This document shows, piece after piece, positions 11,947-23,836 of a stretch of DNA of 64,000 nucleotides. The number at the start of each line of letters is the position of its first letter. The stretch's first letter is position 1. The translations under genes were made by a program, and so were the position numbers. The notes beneath the pieces were generated by a model, which saw only the letters and a list, made by a program, of their open reading frames with translations, made no database searches and was not told the DNA's origin. The stretch covers positions 186,001 to 250,000 of the forward strand of contig OZ021730.1 in assembly GCA_963978545.1 (NCBI GenBank), given 5' to 3'. The DNA is from Linyphia triangularis. Lineage: Eukaryota; Arthropoda; Arachnida; Araneae; Linyphiidae.

Positions 11947-12630
11947 ATTTCATTGTTTTTTTATTTTTTACTTCTAATATATTACTTCACTTAAAGCCAG
12001 GAATAAGGCAAACATAAAATCTAATTGTTTATATCTAACAAAATATCGATAGTTTAGGCATGTTCACTTCACGAGCTCCCTACATTACAATTTATTGGGT
12101 TATTTTTATTACCACTTTAACACATCACTCAAAGTCAAACATAAAATCTACTTGCTTATATCTAACAAAATATCAATAGTTTTTTTCAAGATAGATTTGG
12201 TACGTTCAATCCACGAGTTAACTACATTACTTTAAGATAATTGTGAGTGACCAGATCTATGTGAAAATCAAATGTATAATGTGCTTTTGCAATTTCATCT
12301 TAAAATACAGCACTCTATTTAAAGAATGGAGACTTGTTTTTAGCGATATATTAGGCGAAATTTTCCTCCTTTATTGGAACTGGAATGCTAGAGGTAAAAG
12401 CAATTTTTAGATATCTGGTATGTTATTGAAAAAAAAACTAAACATGAAAATTCAAATAATTCATTTATTAAATCCTGATATGTTTTATTACATGTATATG
12501 ATATAAATTTTTGAGCAAAATAAACAAACATTTGGAAAGAAAGCATACAAGTTTTAATCTTTGAAACATAGGTAAAATTATATGTACAGTTACATAATCA
12601 ACAATATATTCAAAACAGAAGTGTAGGGCA

Positions 12631-12660
12631 TTAATTACAAAAAGCTATAATTACACTTAA
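12631..12660 (-). pseudogene. Last codons of unit 1 ankyrin gene
   Basis: These 30 bases are the 3' end of the ankyrin reading frame, including a TAA stop at 12631-12633. They are cut off from the rest of the exon (21148-22091) by the Kolobok-like insertion, whose TTAA target duplication lies at 12657-12660 and 21148-21151. Confidence 0.9.
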
Positions 12661-12680
12661 GGGGTCTCAGGACCCTTAAA
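12661..12680 (+). repeat. Left terminal inverted repeat, Kolobok-like
   Basis: 20-bp end of the DNA transposon, immediately after TTAA. Confidence 0.9.
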
Positions 12681-13078
12681 TTTAAAATTTATCGATTTTT
12701 TGAAAAAAATATATGTTATGAGGCTTTTTATTCTGAATATTTTGGTACAAAAATTATGATGATACTCAAATTATTAGCGAAGTTATTAAAAAAAGTTTAA
12801 ACCAACATATAGAAATCAGTCGATGCCACACCCACTTATTGTTAGCAGACGACACAATTTCAAGCTTATAGTATGTTTCGTTTCACTTTTAAACTACATG
12901 AAAAGCCTTTGCGAATATTATTTTAAAGTGTGTAAATAAGTAGAAGGCATACAACTAAACTTTTGAGTTACTCGCTGGTTTATTTATTGGTAATATTTGT
13001 TTTCAAGCGCGTGTTTTGTAAAGTTCTTTTAGAATATACAATTCTGTTTTGATTCCAAAACCTTTTAAAGTCTGAAAT

Positions 13079-14929
13079 ATGGAAGCTTCTTGTCCTAAAA
13101 AGAGATCATCTGTTCAGAGGCCGAAAAAGAAGAAGTTTCATGGTAATAAGCACGTGAAAAAAGTAATGAAAAGTGTCAGTACAGCGTTCATGAAAGTGCC
13201 TGCTTTTAAAAGCTCGTCTGCTAAAAAAATGCCTTCTGCTTTCTCTATCCTAGGAGACTTCAAAGATGATGTATCCTCTGAATTTTATGGTTATAGGATT
13301 ATTGATATTTCAATGTTGTTTGAGAATTAAAAAAAAACTGTTTGTTGTTCCTTGTGTCATGGTACTTTAAAATTCTCAGAAAAATCAACATGTGGACTTT
13401 CATCTACTTATTCAGTCATATGTATTCATTGTACATCTGAAACTGCATTTAAATCTTGTGCAATGATTGGCCCAAAGAAAAATATCCCAGAAATAAATAG
13501 AAGATCGGTGTTAGCCATGAGATATTGTGGAGCTGGACTGACTTCTCTTCAAACATTTTGCAACGTGATGAGCTTGCCAACACCCGTTTCTCAAAAATCA
13601 TATGATGCCATCAACAAAAAGCTGGTTGAGGTCATCCATGTAGTTGCCGAAGACTCTTCGAAACGGGCTGCGTCGGAAGAAATTTCCCTTAATGACAACA
13701 ATAGTTCCATTGCTGTTAGTGGGGATGGAACATGGAAGACTCGGGGCCACACGTCACTTGTCGGTGCCTGTACATTGATTGGTAGCGAATCTGGTAAAGT
13801 TCTTGATGTCGAGGTCATGTCATCTCATTGCAAAGGATGCCAGTTCTACAAAGGTCCTAAATTTGGACCAAGGTATAAATCTTGGATCTCAAAACACAAA
13901 CCATTGTGTACTAAAAATCATGTTGGATCTGCAGGAAAGATGGAGGTCGATGGAATGGTTCGAATGTTTCGGAGATCAGAAACTGAACGCGGGCTAAAAT
14001 ATAAAGAGTACATTGGCAATGGTGACTCCAAGACATTTGCGGCTGTTTCAGAAAGCAAACCATATGGGATAGATTTTGAAATCAAGAAAGCAGAATGCGT
14101 CTGCCACATTCAGAAAAGAATGGGTACTCGTTTACGGAAAATGAAGTCAGTTCTTGGAAATAAGAAATTGTCAGATGGTAAAACCATAGGCGGCAAAGGT
14201 CGACTGACTGAAACCATCATCAAGAAACTGACTTCATACTACGGGAATGCCATAAGGGGCAATTCAACTAATATAAATGATATGAGGCAGGCTATTTGGG
14301 CTGTATGGGCTCATACAGGCAGCTCTGACCAAGAGCCTATGCACTGGTTTTGCCCGAAAGGGGAAAATACGTGGTGTAAATATAACATTGCAGAAGTTAA
14401 TGGTAAACTAAGTGCTTTTAAACATAAGAACGCTTTACCAAAGGCCGTTATTGACATTATTAAACCTATTTTTAAAGATTTATCCCATGTGGTTCTGTTA
14501 CGGAAGTGTCTCGGTGGACGAACGCAGAATGCTAATGAATCTTTGAATTCCCTCATATGGAAATTTAGTCCGAAAGTGATTGGGTCAGGCATAACAGTAG
14601 CTAAATTAGCAACATATTTAGCTACTTGTACATATAATGATGGAGAAAAGTCAGTATTAACTATATTGAACGCTTTAGAGTTAAAGTATACAAACAAATG
14701 CATAAGTACTGTTATTTCATGTAATAAAACGCGTGTCATAGTGGCTGAAAAAAGAGCCAGCGGTGCTTCGTTAGAGGCTCGGAAAGCCAAAAAACTAAAA
14801 AAAGCTGCTGCAAATGAATCTCTGCAGGTGAAGGAAGGACTGGTTTATGGTGCTGGAGATTGTTGTTGTTGTTGTTGTTTTATGGCGCAAAAGCAACACA
14901 AGGGCCATGCTGCGCCAAACAAACGATAA
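13079..14929 (+). pseudogene. Mutator-like transposase, broken
   Basis: This was the transposase of the TTAA element, about 600 codons. The N-terminus is lysine-rich and basic (nuclear targeting likely). A nonsense TAA interrupts the frame at 13328-13330, after which reading resumes in the same frame. Next come cysteine pairs that look zinc-binding (CSLC and CIHC). A candidate DDE core follows: GDGTW with the first Asp at 13724, then a GNGDSK motif, then NANESLN carrying the Glu. The nested I-clade element entered a few codons before the natural stop. The frame now runs into the element's (CAA)n tail, adding a cysteine run and a foreign end at 14929. The family call rests on the GDGTW and NESLN motifs and the TTAA ends. 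Confidence 0.85.
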
Positions 14930-15051
14930 AAGAAACTAGAATGGATGATGAGTTATAAATAGATGAAGGTAAGGTATGATTTAATAAAAGAAATAAAATA
15001 TGTTAAAAATTCATTTTTAAAAAAGCTTAAAACTAGTCATGATTATAAACA

Positions 15052-18000
15052 CTAAATGTGATTTAAAAACCCGATTACTCTTAGAAACGCAAAAAGATTT
15101 GGATGGGGGTTTTCCCCAACCAAATCCTGTAGGTTTAAAACTGTGCTTTTAAAAAATTGAAGACGATGAGAATAAAATTTTGGACATGAAATTAAAATAT
15201 GGTGCACAGTAATATCGCAACGACAAACATCACAAATGGGCGGATCTTCTCCCAGTAACAGATGTCGATGCGTGAATCGGGTGTGACCAATGCGCAGACG
15301 AGTCAGTTTGACATCTGTCCGACGCATTGGATTTACTGGCCACATATGAAGATGGTTTTTAATGGTATGAAGTTTGTTGCTAGTTTGCAAATCCCATGCT
15401 TTTTGACGCAAAGAAAAAATAAACTTATGAATATGTGATTTTATGTCTTGGTAGGGGACTGGCTGCTGAAACAGGATTGACGCCGCTTTAGCAGCAGAGT
15501 CCGCCAATTCATTTCCTGAAATCCCCACATGACTAGGTACCCAGCAAAACAAAATAACAAAACCTTTCCTCTCAAATTTGTGTAACAGAGATAATATGTC
15601 AGGAGCTATTGGATGACATATGTTGTTAAAGTGCTCCAGGCTTGTTAAGGCACTTAAACTGTCGCTGTATAACAAAATTTGCGATGGGAGCACAAAGAAA
15701 TGTGCAGCAGAGCACAAAAAATTGCAACCATCTCAGAAGTAAAAACAGAGCAGGATTTATGAAGCGTGAAACTGACTGTGGATGTGTCAGACACAACACC
15801 ACAGCCAACACGTTCACCTGCTTTGGATCCATCAGTATAGACTGCATGATAATCACTATACTGAGAACGATGTAAACAAAAGATCTTCTGTAAAATTTCT
15901 GGGGCAGTGTCTGCTTTGTAATGCATCGCAAATGGATTTAAAAACTGAAATGATGGAATATCCCATGGAGGAAAGATCTGAGAATTAGCCAGCTGGATAT
16001 CTAGGTCACTTAGAGCTGCATTCGACAGAACAGATTGAGCTCTTTCAGAAAATGGGCGAATGCTAGATGGACGTGCATTATATAGCCTACCAAGATATGC
16101 GTCAAGACTCAAATTCCATAAAGGATGAGAAGGATCAGATTTTATTCTACAGTAGTAGTTAGCGCTTAACTTTTTACGTCTAAGGTCAAGTGGGAGTTGA
16201 CAACACTCTGTTAACAGACTCTCAATGGGTGAGGTGCGAAATGCACCTAAACAAATACGGGCAGCAGTATGGTGGACGGTATCCAATCTGCGCAGAAGAG
16301 ATGGTCCTGCAGAACCATACGCAATGCATCCGTAGTCGATGCGAGATAAGATAACTGAATTGTAAATACGCAGCAAAGAAGTGCGATCAGCACCCCAAGA
16401 TGTATTTGATAGTACCTTGAGGATATTAAGCGATTTCTCGCACTTCTTGCGCAAGTATAAAATATGTGGGAGAAAATTCAACTTATTGTCAAAGATAACT
16501 CCCAGGTATCTTATCTGATTCACAACTGGGATGGGAGAATTGCGTATGTGGATTTCAGGGTCAGGGTGAAGACCCCTCCTCCTACAGAAGTGGATGCAAC
16601 TGCTTTTAGATGGTGATAGTTTATGACCGTTTTGTTCACACCATTCTACAAGTATGTTAACAGCAGTTTGTAATTGACGTTCAATTAAGCGCATGTTTGA
16701 TCCTTGGCATGAGATTTGCAAATCATCAACATATAAAGTTCCATGAACAAAGGGTGAAAGGACATGAAGTATGTTACTGATATGAAGATTAAAAAGGGTA
16801 ACACTTAAAACACAACCTTGAGGAACTCCCTCAGATTGGTTAAAATAATTTGAAAATGAAGCTCCAATACGAACTCTAAAAACACGAGATGATAAAAAAT
16901 TTTGAATAAAAAGGGGCAGATTACCCCTAAAACCAAAATTAAATAGAGTTTGCAGGATACCATATCGCCACGTATGATCATACGCCTTCTCAATGTCGAA
17001 AAAGATTGAAACTAGATGATTACTTTGCACAAAGGCATTGCGAACATCTGTTTCTAGTTTCACGATGTTATCAAGAGTGGACCGTCCTCGTCGGAACCCA
17101 CTCTGGAAAGGTGAAATACATTTATCTTTTTCTAACATGTAAGAGAGTCGGGCGTTTACAATACGTTCAAAGGTCTTACAAAGGCAGCTCGTTAAGGCTA
17201 TCGGTCGATAGTTCAGAGGATCCTTGGGATCCTTTCCAGGTTTCAGAATGGGGATTACAGTAGCTTCCCGCCACAAGGTAGGAAAGATGTTCTTCTTCCA
17301 GATTCGATTAAAGAGAAAAAGGATGTTCAAAAGAGAATCTGGACTTAAATGGCGAAGCATTTGGTAACTGATCCCATCTGGACCTGGACTGGTGTTATGT
17401 GCTTTAGATAAAGCACTCTTCAATTCATACATCTTAAGATCACAGTTGTAGGAATATTCAATATTGCTTTTGAAATTAATTCCAGCCCGTTCAGCACGAT
17501 TCTTAGTCACTAAAAATGTAGGACTATAAGAATCGGAACTGGATACACTTTCAAAAGTTTCACCTATAAGGTTAGCAATATCTTCAGGGGAAGAGAGCAC
17601 AGCAGCTCCGGTTTGAAGTATCGGACAAGAATATTCCGGATACAAACCGTTGGCCGCTCTAACCTTCTTCCACAACTGTTTAATTGATGTTTTGGATGTA
17701 ATTGAAGAGACATAACTTATCCAAGAATCCTTTTGACTCTGACGTCTAACTGTACGAGCAAATGCCTTAGCCTTTTTAAAGGCGATAAGGTTTCCTGTAG
17801 TTGGGTATCTGCGGAAGATACCCCATAGCTTCTTTTGTTTCTTGTATGCAGACTGACAGTCTGCATTCCAGTATGGTTTACAGTGCCGCAGTGTTCTAGG
17901 TGATGTCTTAGGAATGGAGGAGTCAGCAGCATTTAAAATTGCTTGAGTGACATTTTGGACAGCAGTATCAACATCCTCACTGTCCACCATTGTTCCTGTT

Positions 18001-18731
18001 ATAATAGCCAACTCAGTAAATTTGTCCCAATTTGCCCTATGGTATTTATATGTCGGTAAGCAGTTGGTGACGCTACCATTACCAGTATGGGAAATGAGGA
18101 TAGGGAAGTGATCACTGTTGTGTAGATCACTCCCAACAGCAAAATTCAAGTATGGCAAAAGTATAGGGGAACAAATGGCTAAATCAAGTGAATGGAATGT
18201 TCTAGTGGGTTCGTGAAAATAAGTTTTATCCTCGTTATTCAGGAGACAGAGACAGAGATCAGATAGCAACTTTTCAATCTGTCTCCCACGAGGGTTCGTA
18301 TTATCATTACCCCACATAGTACTGTGTCCATTAAAGTCACCGAGCAGTAAAAATGGCACTGGAAGCTGGTCTATCAGATTATTCAGCTCCTCTTGGCGGA
18401 TGATAGCATGTGGCGGTAGGTATAGGCAACAGACTGTGAGAAGGGACTGTAAATGAAGTCTCACAGCCACAGCCTGTAGAGATGTCCGTAGTGTTAGTAC
18501 AGTGCTGGGGTAATCAAGAGAAATAAAAAGGCATACTCCTCCAGACACCGTATTACCACGTCTAACATCTTTTCTAATACAACTATACCTACGAATTTTA
18601 GATGTATAAGTATCATTCAAGAAAGTTTCTTGAAGTGCCAAACATGCTGGATGGTAAAGGGAAATTATATTTTTCACATCATCCTTCCTTGACCTAAAAC
18701 CGCGACAATTCCAAGAAACAAAAGAAGCCAT
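15052..18731 (-). CDS. I-element ORF2: endonuclease, RT, RNase H
   Basis: The protein would nick target DNA, copy its own RNA at the nick and remove template RNA. The start ATG (18731) overlaps the ORF1 stop in TAATG. Residues 1-220 form the APE-type endonuclease (WNCRG, QETF, GDFNGH, SDHFP). The reverse transcriptase follows (SPGPDGI, ILKPGKDP, FDIEKAYD, EGVPQG and YVDD near residue 665). RNase H is at the C-terminus (YTDGS, SDSLSAL, WVPSHVGI, ADSAAKAA), then a CDVC/HH cysteine-histidine motif. The long frame stops at 15654; the rest of RNase H continues to 15052 in another frame. The shift lies at a run of six T (minus strand) near 15716-15721. It could be a mutation or a homopolymer sequencing error. 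Apart from that the protein is complete, about 1,225 residues. Confidence 0.9.
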
Positions 18732-19870
18732 TAATTACTTGATGCAATTTTAAAAGGGGGGTCAGGCTCTTCACTAATATCTTCGTCATCAGATGGGTGA
18801 AGGTTCACCAAATCCGCCTCCCTAAATGAACGAAGGATATTAAAACGATTAGAGGGCTTCTCTCTCGAAGGTCCTCCTTTAGCTGATTTAAGTTTGATCG
18901 TTTGTAATGCTTTGGACTTAGCTAAGGTTTTCTTCAAAATAGGTGGTTGTTTAATTACCTCCGTAGATGTTCTCTGAGGTAATTTGACTAGACTTGAGGA
19001 AGTAGACTCTGTCTGTGTGCTTTGGCTGCTGAAAGTTTTTTTGCAAACATCAGCATAGGCGACACCAACAGAAGGGGTTCTAGCTTCAACAAGTCTTCTA
19101 GCATCAAAGTATGACAAATTCTGGTTCACTCGCACGGTCTGGATTTCCTTTTCTTTTACCCACACTGGACATTTCCGATAGTAAGATGGATGGGAGCCAT
19201 CACAATTAACACACTTTTCAGGTGCCTTGCAATTTGCACTATCATGTCCAGTACTTGCACAACGTGCACATGTTTCCGTTTCCCCACGACAAGCTGTTTG
19301 TGAGTGACCATATTTCTGGCACTTGAAACAGCGAAGTGGGTTTGGAACATACGGACGAATAGGGCAATTCAAATAGCCGGCTTTTATATGCGATGGTAAT
19401 GTGGGCAAATCAAAAGTGAGAATCAAATGCTTAGTAGGTATGATATTCCCTTCTCGACGTATGGTTATACGGTGGACGGCTGAAACGTGTTGCTCACGTA
19501 AGTGGTCAAGAATCTCGTCCTCCGGTGTGTGGTAAAGGTCTGATTCAGACACCACACCGCGAGATTTATAAAGGGAACCATGTACTGTCACATTTACCGG
19601 GAGTGTACCAAAATATTCGATCTTTAGTATATTCTTCGCTTGTTGGACATTACGAACTTCAACTAAAAGATCTCCAGACTTCAGTTTCTTAACTGAAGCT
19701 GTATCGCCAACAAATGATGCCAGAGTTTTTTCTATTAGAAATGGAGATACCTTTTCGAAAGAGCCCTCCTTACGATGAACGATAAAGAATTTTGCTGCAA
19801 TGTGGTTTGTAAAGTTTTGTCCATGTTGCTCCCCACTAGGGGGAAAAGAAGAAGAAGATTTATTAGCCAT
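18731..19870 (-). CDS. I-element ORF1: Gag-like RNA-binding protein
   Basis: This should be the nucleic-acid-binding partner that packages the element RNA. Three CCHC-type knuckles follow one another: CFKCQKYGHSQTAC, CARCASTGHDSANC and CVNCDGSHPSYYRKC. The N-terminal half resembles the RNA-recognition-like region of such proteins, and the C-terminus is acidic (SDDEDISEEPD). I chose the ATG at 19870 (MANKSSSS); another ATG lies in frame at 19915 and the frame is open to 19951. The stop overlaps the ORF2 start by one base (TAATG), an arrangement used for stop-restart translation in some R1/I-type elements. No lesions are visible. Confidence 0.88.
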   Translation of the reverse strand: MANKSSSSFPPSGEQHGQNFTNHIAAKFFIVHRKEGSFEKVSPFLIEKTLASFVGDTASVKKLKSGDLLVEVRNVQQAKNILKIEYFGTLPVNVTVHGSLYKSRGVVSESDLYHTPEDEILDHLREQHVSAVHRITIRREGNIIPTKHLILTFDLPTLPSHIKAGYLNCPIRPYVPNPLRCFKCQKYGHSQTACRGETETCARCASTGHDSANCKAPEKCVNCDGSHPSYYRKCPVWVKEKEIQTVRVNQNLSYFDARRLVEARTPSVGVAYADVCKKTFSSQSTQTESTSSSLVKLPQRTSTEVIKQPPILKKTLAKSKALQTIKLKSAKGGPSREKPSNRFNILRSFREADLVNLHPSDDEDISEEPDPPFKIASSN

Positions 19871-20520
19871 AAAAGAAAAGAAATAAAATTCGGGCACTAG
19901 TGTCCCACCCTCCATGGAGTCCACAATATCGGGGATAGAGCATCCCGGCAAGCAACAAAAATCATAAAAGAAAACAAAATATCAACAGAACTGTTACGCA
20001 CGGAATGACTCTATCGGGTTAACCAATGCCTATACGCGACCCCGGCTCGTCCCTGTAGAAGTCTCCACCCTTAACGAGATTCCCAGCAGACGAGTCGGAC
20101 GCTTGATCCCTAGCCGCCGACGAAGTCGGACGACCAGCCGATTGATACACACGGGACCAATGTGTACCTCCCGTTTATCTGAAGCAAGGGCCAAAGTAGT
20201 GTATTGGGACAGTATGTCGCCCCTCAACTACCAGGATCCCCCTTTCCAGGGACACGGGTCTCCACGCACGGCAAACACGTGGGTGATATAATCCCCAAGA
20301 GAAGCTGATAGCAACAGAGCGGCACAAAGCTTCTCAAGGGGAGCCCTCACCTCTGAAGAGGTAACCACAATGAGGGATGGAAGAGAAGCCAAACAATAAA
20401 TACAAAACCATAACGAGAAGGTAAAACAGAAGGAGGGATAGATCACTGGGGAGCCCCGGGGTTGTGAAGCCCGTATTTACTTATAGAAAGTAAACCCCCT
20501 GAGGGGTATGGTGCTGGAGA

Positions 20521-21127
20521 ATTTGATTAGGTAATTAATTTCATTTTATTCACTTTGCGTTAAATTTTAACTTTAACTTAATTTTTCTCAAAATGTAAAT
20601 TTTGAGTTTGCGCGCAAGATTTAAAAAAAAGTATTTATTGTATGAACTTGAAATTTGATACACATATTCTTTATGACTTACTCTATAACCTATACTTCAA
20701 TTTGGAAAGATTTTTATTTACAAAATAAATTAGAGCATTTTTTTGTGAAAATTTTTTGAAAAAATTAAATTTTTGAATTTTTATTTAATTTAAAAATACT
20801 TAAGCCTTTTGAAGCATATTAAAAAGATGTATAACTTCTAGATGGCTAATATACGTGTTATTTGAAACCAATTTGGGGCAATTTGAGCCATAATTTATTT
20901 CATAATCAAGCGCGCAGCTAATTGCATATTTTTCTGATTATCAAAAATGTTATGATTTTTATTTCCAAATATATATTATAATTATTTTAATGCTGTTTAA
21001 GTTTAAGGGTGATGTAAATGACAATAATGTAAAGTTTCAAATGTAAAAAACCAGAACCTTAAACTTTGCTTAGTTAAAAAGTTATATTGACTCGAAAAAT
21101 GAGATTTCGCGTATGCCTGCAGAATTG
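20521..21127. other. 3' part of Kolobok-like element, non-coding
   Basis: AT-rich sequence lies between the nested element and the right terminal repeat. The transposase's original stop (GAATTTGATTAG) lies at its start. No other frame is visible. Confidence 0.6.
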
Positions 21128-21147
21128 TTTAAGGGTACTGAGACCCC
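21128..21147 (-). repeat. Right terminal inverted repeat, Kolobok-like
   Basis: 20-bp end, reverse complement of 12661-12680 with one mismatch, immediately before TTAA. Confidence 0.9.
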
Positions 21148-22091
21148 TTAACAAATCATTTTGATCCAAGTAATTTGCCAAAACACAGGCACAATCGTAA
21201 TTCAACAAAACTTTTCTTGGCATGCTGCAATTCACATCAGAAATGCCTTTTACAGCAGTATATACATTACATTCCTCTATTTGTCTTTTAACAATGAACG
21301 TTCTAATTTAGAGGATATCAATTGCGAATACAAAGGATATCGTTTATTTGCAATTATTAGCAATAATTGATCCACGTTAAATCCTTCTTCTGCATTGCTG
21401 TACATTTTATAGCCGGAATACATTTGCATAAATTCAAACAATGTCCGACCATTGCCAAGATTATCTGACTTCATTCTATGCAATTCCTGCTCACATTTAA
21501 TTGCGTATTCTGACAACATTCCTTGGAGTTCGTGTTCACGAGTCCAGTCTTCGATGTTGAAGTCCGGCTTCTCAAGTAAGCAATACTTCAACAGCAATTG
21601 AACGATAGCAAGGCTGCATCCGTTTTCTATTGCTAGGTCCAAAGGACTGAGACCATTTCGGTTTTTGACATTAACGTGGGAACCCCTTCTCAGCAAAATT
21701 TCAACTACGCTCGGATGACCTGTCTGATTTTGCACCGCTTTATGCAGTGGCGTGTCACCAAATTCATCTACTGAATCAACATCTATGCCACTGCTAATCA
21801 AGAATTTGACGAAAACTGCCGTACATCCGTTAATGCACAGGGCACTGTGCAGAAGTGAGCCACCGCACTGGTTTTTGGCAGTGTTGACGTTCATATCCAG
21901 GTAATCGAGGAGAAATGTAAAGATACTAACGTTGAAGTGTCCCAAAGCGTGGAAGAGTGGGCTTTGACCTGAAATGTTAGCACTGTGCAAATCTCCGCCG
22001 GCAATAAGCAACAATCTGATAACTTCCAGTTCCGCATTCAGAGCAAGTGCTATAGACAGACTCGAATCGTCCGGAAGATCGGCTCTGGCTC
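21148..22091 (-). pseudogene. Ankyrin gene exon 2, unit 1
   Basis: This is the second exon of the decayed unit 1 ankyrin gene. The 3' splice acceptor (CTAG, exon from 22091) is retained. A missing base near 21279 (CTCTATTTG where other units have CTCTAGTTTG) shifts the frame. The last codons and stop lie across the Kolobok-like insertion at 12631-12660. The first exon is at 28681-28977, and the intron is expanded by the BEL element. Confidence 0.92.
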
Positions 22092-22256
22092 CTAGGTAAA
22101 ATTAAAATTACAACTTTAATTAAGGAAAGTCTTAAATCTAAAATAATTCAAATAACAGAGTTAAATATATTTACTAGTTACCAATATTGGAAAACCTTTT
22201 ATGAATATTTAAATGGAAATACTGCTATTTTAAATCTTAACAGAAGGTTATCTTAC

Positions 22257-22543
22257 TGTTGCATGAGCACTCGCGTGTCACGTCATCGATATTTTTCTAT
22301 GTGAACTTGGAAGAAGAAGAAAACCGCTACTTCTGGACTTTCGCAGAAGATTGACGAACATCTTAGAACTATCGTTTTAATGTTTATATAGTAATGTATT
22401 TCTTATTAATAGTTAACAAATATTATATAGTCATCTTGTAAAAGTTTCGTGAAGAAATTAAATGTTGTGAAATTGTTTTCGAAGCTAAGAAGTAATTTCA
22501 ATCACGGTTAAAGAATCTGAATTATCTGCATTAGTTAGCGACA
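22257..22543 (+). repeat. 5' LTR of BEL element
   Basis: 287 bp, TG...CA ends. It differs from the 3' LTR at about 10 positions (about 96.5% identity by eye). Confidence 0.95.
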
Positions 22544-22681
22544 TGGCGTCCGCGACAGGACTGGGATTTGAAAACTTGGAAGAACGATTTTAAAAAGGCA
22601 AGTTACTTTTTAATGATAGATTGTTAACTATTCGAATTTTATTGATAATTTTGAAGTTGCGTTTTCTTATTTTTGAAAGTT

Positions 22682-23804
22682 ATGGAACTTTTAAAGTTGA
22701 AACGAAAAATGATAAGAGTTGCATTTACTCGTTTATTTAACGAATTGGATGGAGCTGCTAAACAGAAAGTCGTGAACATTTCTGAAGATTTTGATTTCTT
22801 GGCGACTTTTCAGCTTCTTAATGATAAACATTATGAACTTTTGCCGCTTAACGATGAAATTTTGAATTTTTTGTTGAATTCTGAAAACGTTAAGGAAGAT
22901 GACATTCTAAAAGAAACTTCTTTAGCAGATGAATACACACACAAATTTAAAAAGATGTGTTTACTTATAAATCGTAAAGTTGATTCTATATGGATAGTGA
23001 CTCACAGTTAGTGTTTCGAAACGGAAGTTTAAACTCCCTCGATTAGAGTTGAAGAGATTTGGTGGTGAAATAAAAGAATGACTACCGTTTTGGGGTCAAT
23101 TTAAGAAAATTGACGAAGACTCCGACATTGACGAAGCCGATAAGTTCCAATACTTAGTACAAGCGACTATTCCGGAGTCTAGAGCCCGGGAATCAGTAGA
23201 AAGTTTTCCTCCATCCTCCGGTAACTATGCCAAGGCTATTGACTGTTTAAAATCTCGGTTTGGTAGGGATGACATCTTGGTTGAGTATTATGTTCGAGAG
23301 TTGTTAAAGCTCACTTTAGCTTTCAACACCAAGGAGAAAGAAGTGAAGTTATCAACTATTTATGACCGTATTGAAACTCAACTTAGGTCATTAGACACTC
23401 TTGGTGTTACTACAGCAAAGTACGCTGCCATGCTGTTTCCTCTCGTCGAATCATGTTTAAGTGAGGAAGTCTTGAGAGCTTGGCAAAGAAATGATAGAAG
23501 TATGATGGTTGACAGGGAAAGTTCACAAGAAGGATCTAGGCTAGAAAGTTTAATGAATTTTTTGAAGAACGAAGTTGAAAATGAAGACCGAATCGCTCTT
23601 GCTATGCAGGGTTTCTCCTTGAAAGAAAATGCAAAGCATTACAAGGTAAAAAGAGACATTCCAACGGCTGCAGGACTTTTTTCGGGAACTCGAAACTCAG
23701 CTGCTAAGATGAAGTGTGCCTTCTGTGATAAAGAGAACCACGAAACAAAGAATTGCTACTCTGCTCGAAATATGAATTTTAATGAAAAAAAAAGCAACAC
23801 CTGA
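22682..23804 (+). pseudogene. BEL gag region, interrupted
   Basis: The capsid-like part of the element. The first piece (22682-23011, MELLKLKRK) ends in a frame break. The following DUF1759-like segment holds an in-frame TGA near 23077 and then stays open from about 23080 to 23804. A CCHC-type knuckle begins near 23719 (CAFCDKENHETKNC). The frame is then lost at a run of nine A at about 23788-23796, just before the second knuckle, which is read in the pol frame. At least three separate lesions make this copy incapable of producing an intact Gag. Confidence 0.85.
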
Positions 23805-23836
23805 AGAAACATGGATTATGTTTTAAATGCTTAGGA

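Larger units (their letters stand above)
11138..12630. other. Unit 1 leader, stem-loop and 5S spacer
   Basis: Equivalent of 38341-39837 in unit 2. Besides the stem-loop and 5S-like sequence listed separately, it holds a hairpin (CTCAGATTTAGAGCTCTGAG) just after the target site, a CGCC/GGCG hairpin followed by a T run, and a diverged direct duplication of about 85 bp (around 12010 and 12135) sharing CATAAAATCTA and TATCTAACAAAATATC. The 3' UTR of the ankyrin gene (-) occupies its right end. Confidence 0.6.
14860..20506 (-). mobile_element. I-clade non-LTR retrotransposon, full length
   Basis: A perfect 14-bp target duplication, TATGGTGCTGGAGA, lies at 14846-14859 and 20507-20520. The element reads leftward. 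Its 3' end is a short (CAA)n tail (seen as TTG repeats at 14860-14878) instead of poly-A, typical of I-type elements. It carries two overlapping ORFs with endonuclease, reverse transcriptase and RNase H. At 5,647 bp it has a 5' leader of about 0.6 kb (19871-20506) and looks complete at both ends. Confidence 0.93.
12661..21147. mobile_element. Kolobok-like DNA transposon (TTAA)
   Basis: Terminal inverted repeats GGGGTCTCAGGACCCTTAAA (12661-12680) and TTTAAGGGTACTGAGACCCC (21128-21147) match at 19 of 20 positions, and TTAA flanks both ends. The intact ankyrin genes of units 2-5 show the empty site exactly. Without the nested I-clade element the transposon is about 2.83 kb. TTAA duplications are known for piggyBac and Kolobok; the internal transposase resembles the Mutator-like family seen in Kolobok-type elements and not piggyBac. 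The superfamily name is an inference. Confidence 0.85.

Noticed and set aside
11583..11977. Open frames that recur in all units (MDKLLLPNNFPWSRLYH and similar)
   Set aside because: They run through the 5S rRNA-like sequence, whose conservation explains their recurrence. Units carry different stops and shifts.
12661..21147. piggyBac identity for the TTAA element
   Set aside because: The transposase has GDGTW and NESLN motifs of a Mutator-like family and no piggyBac features.
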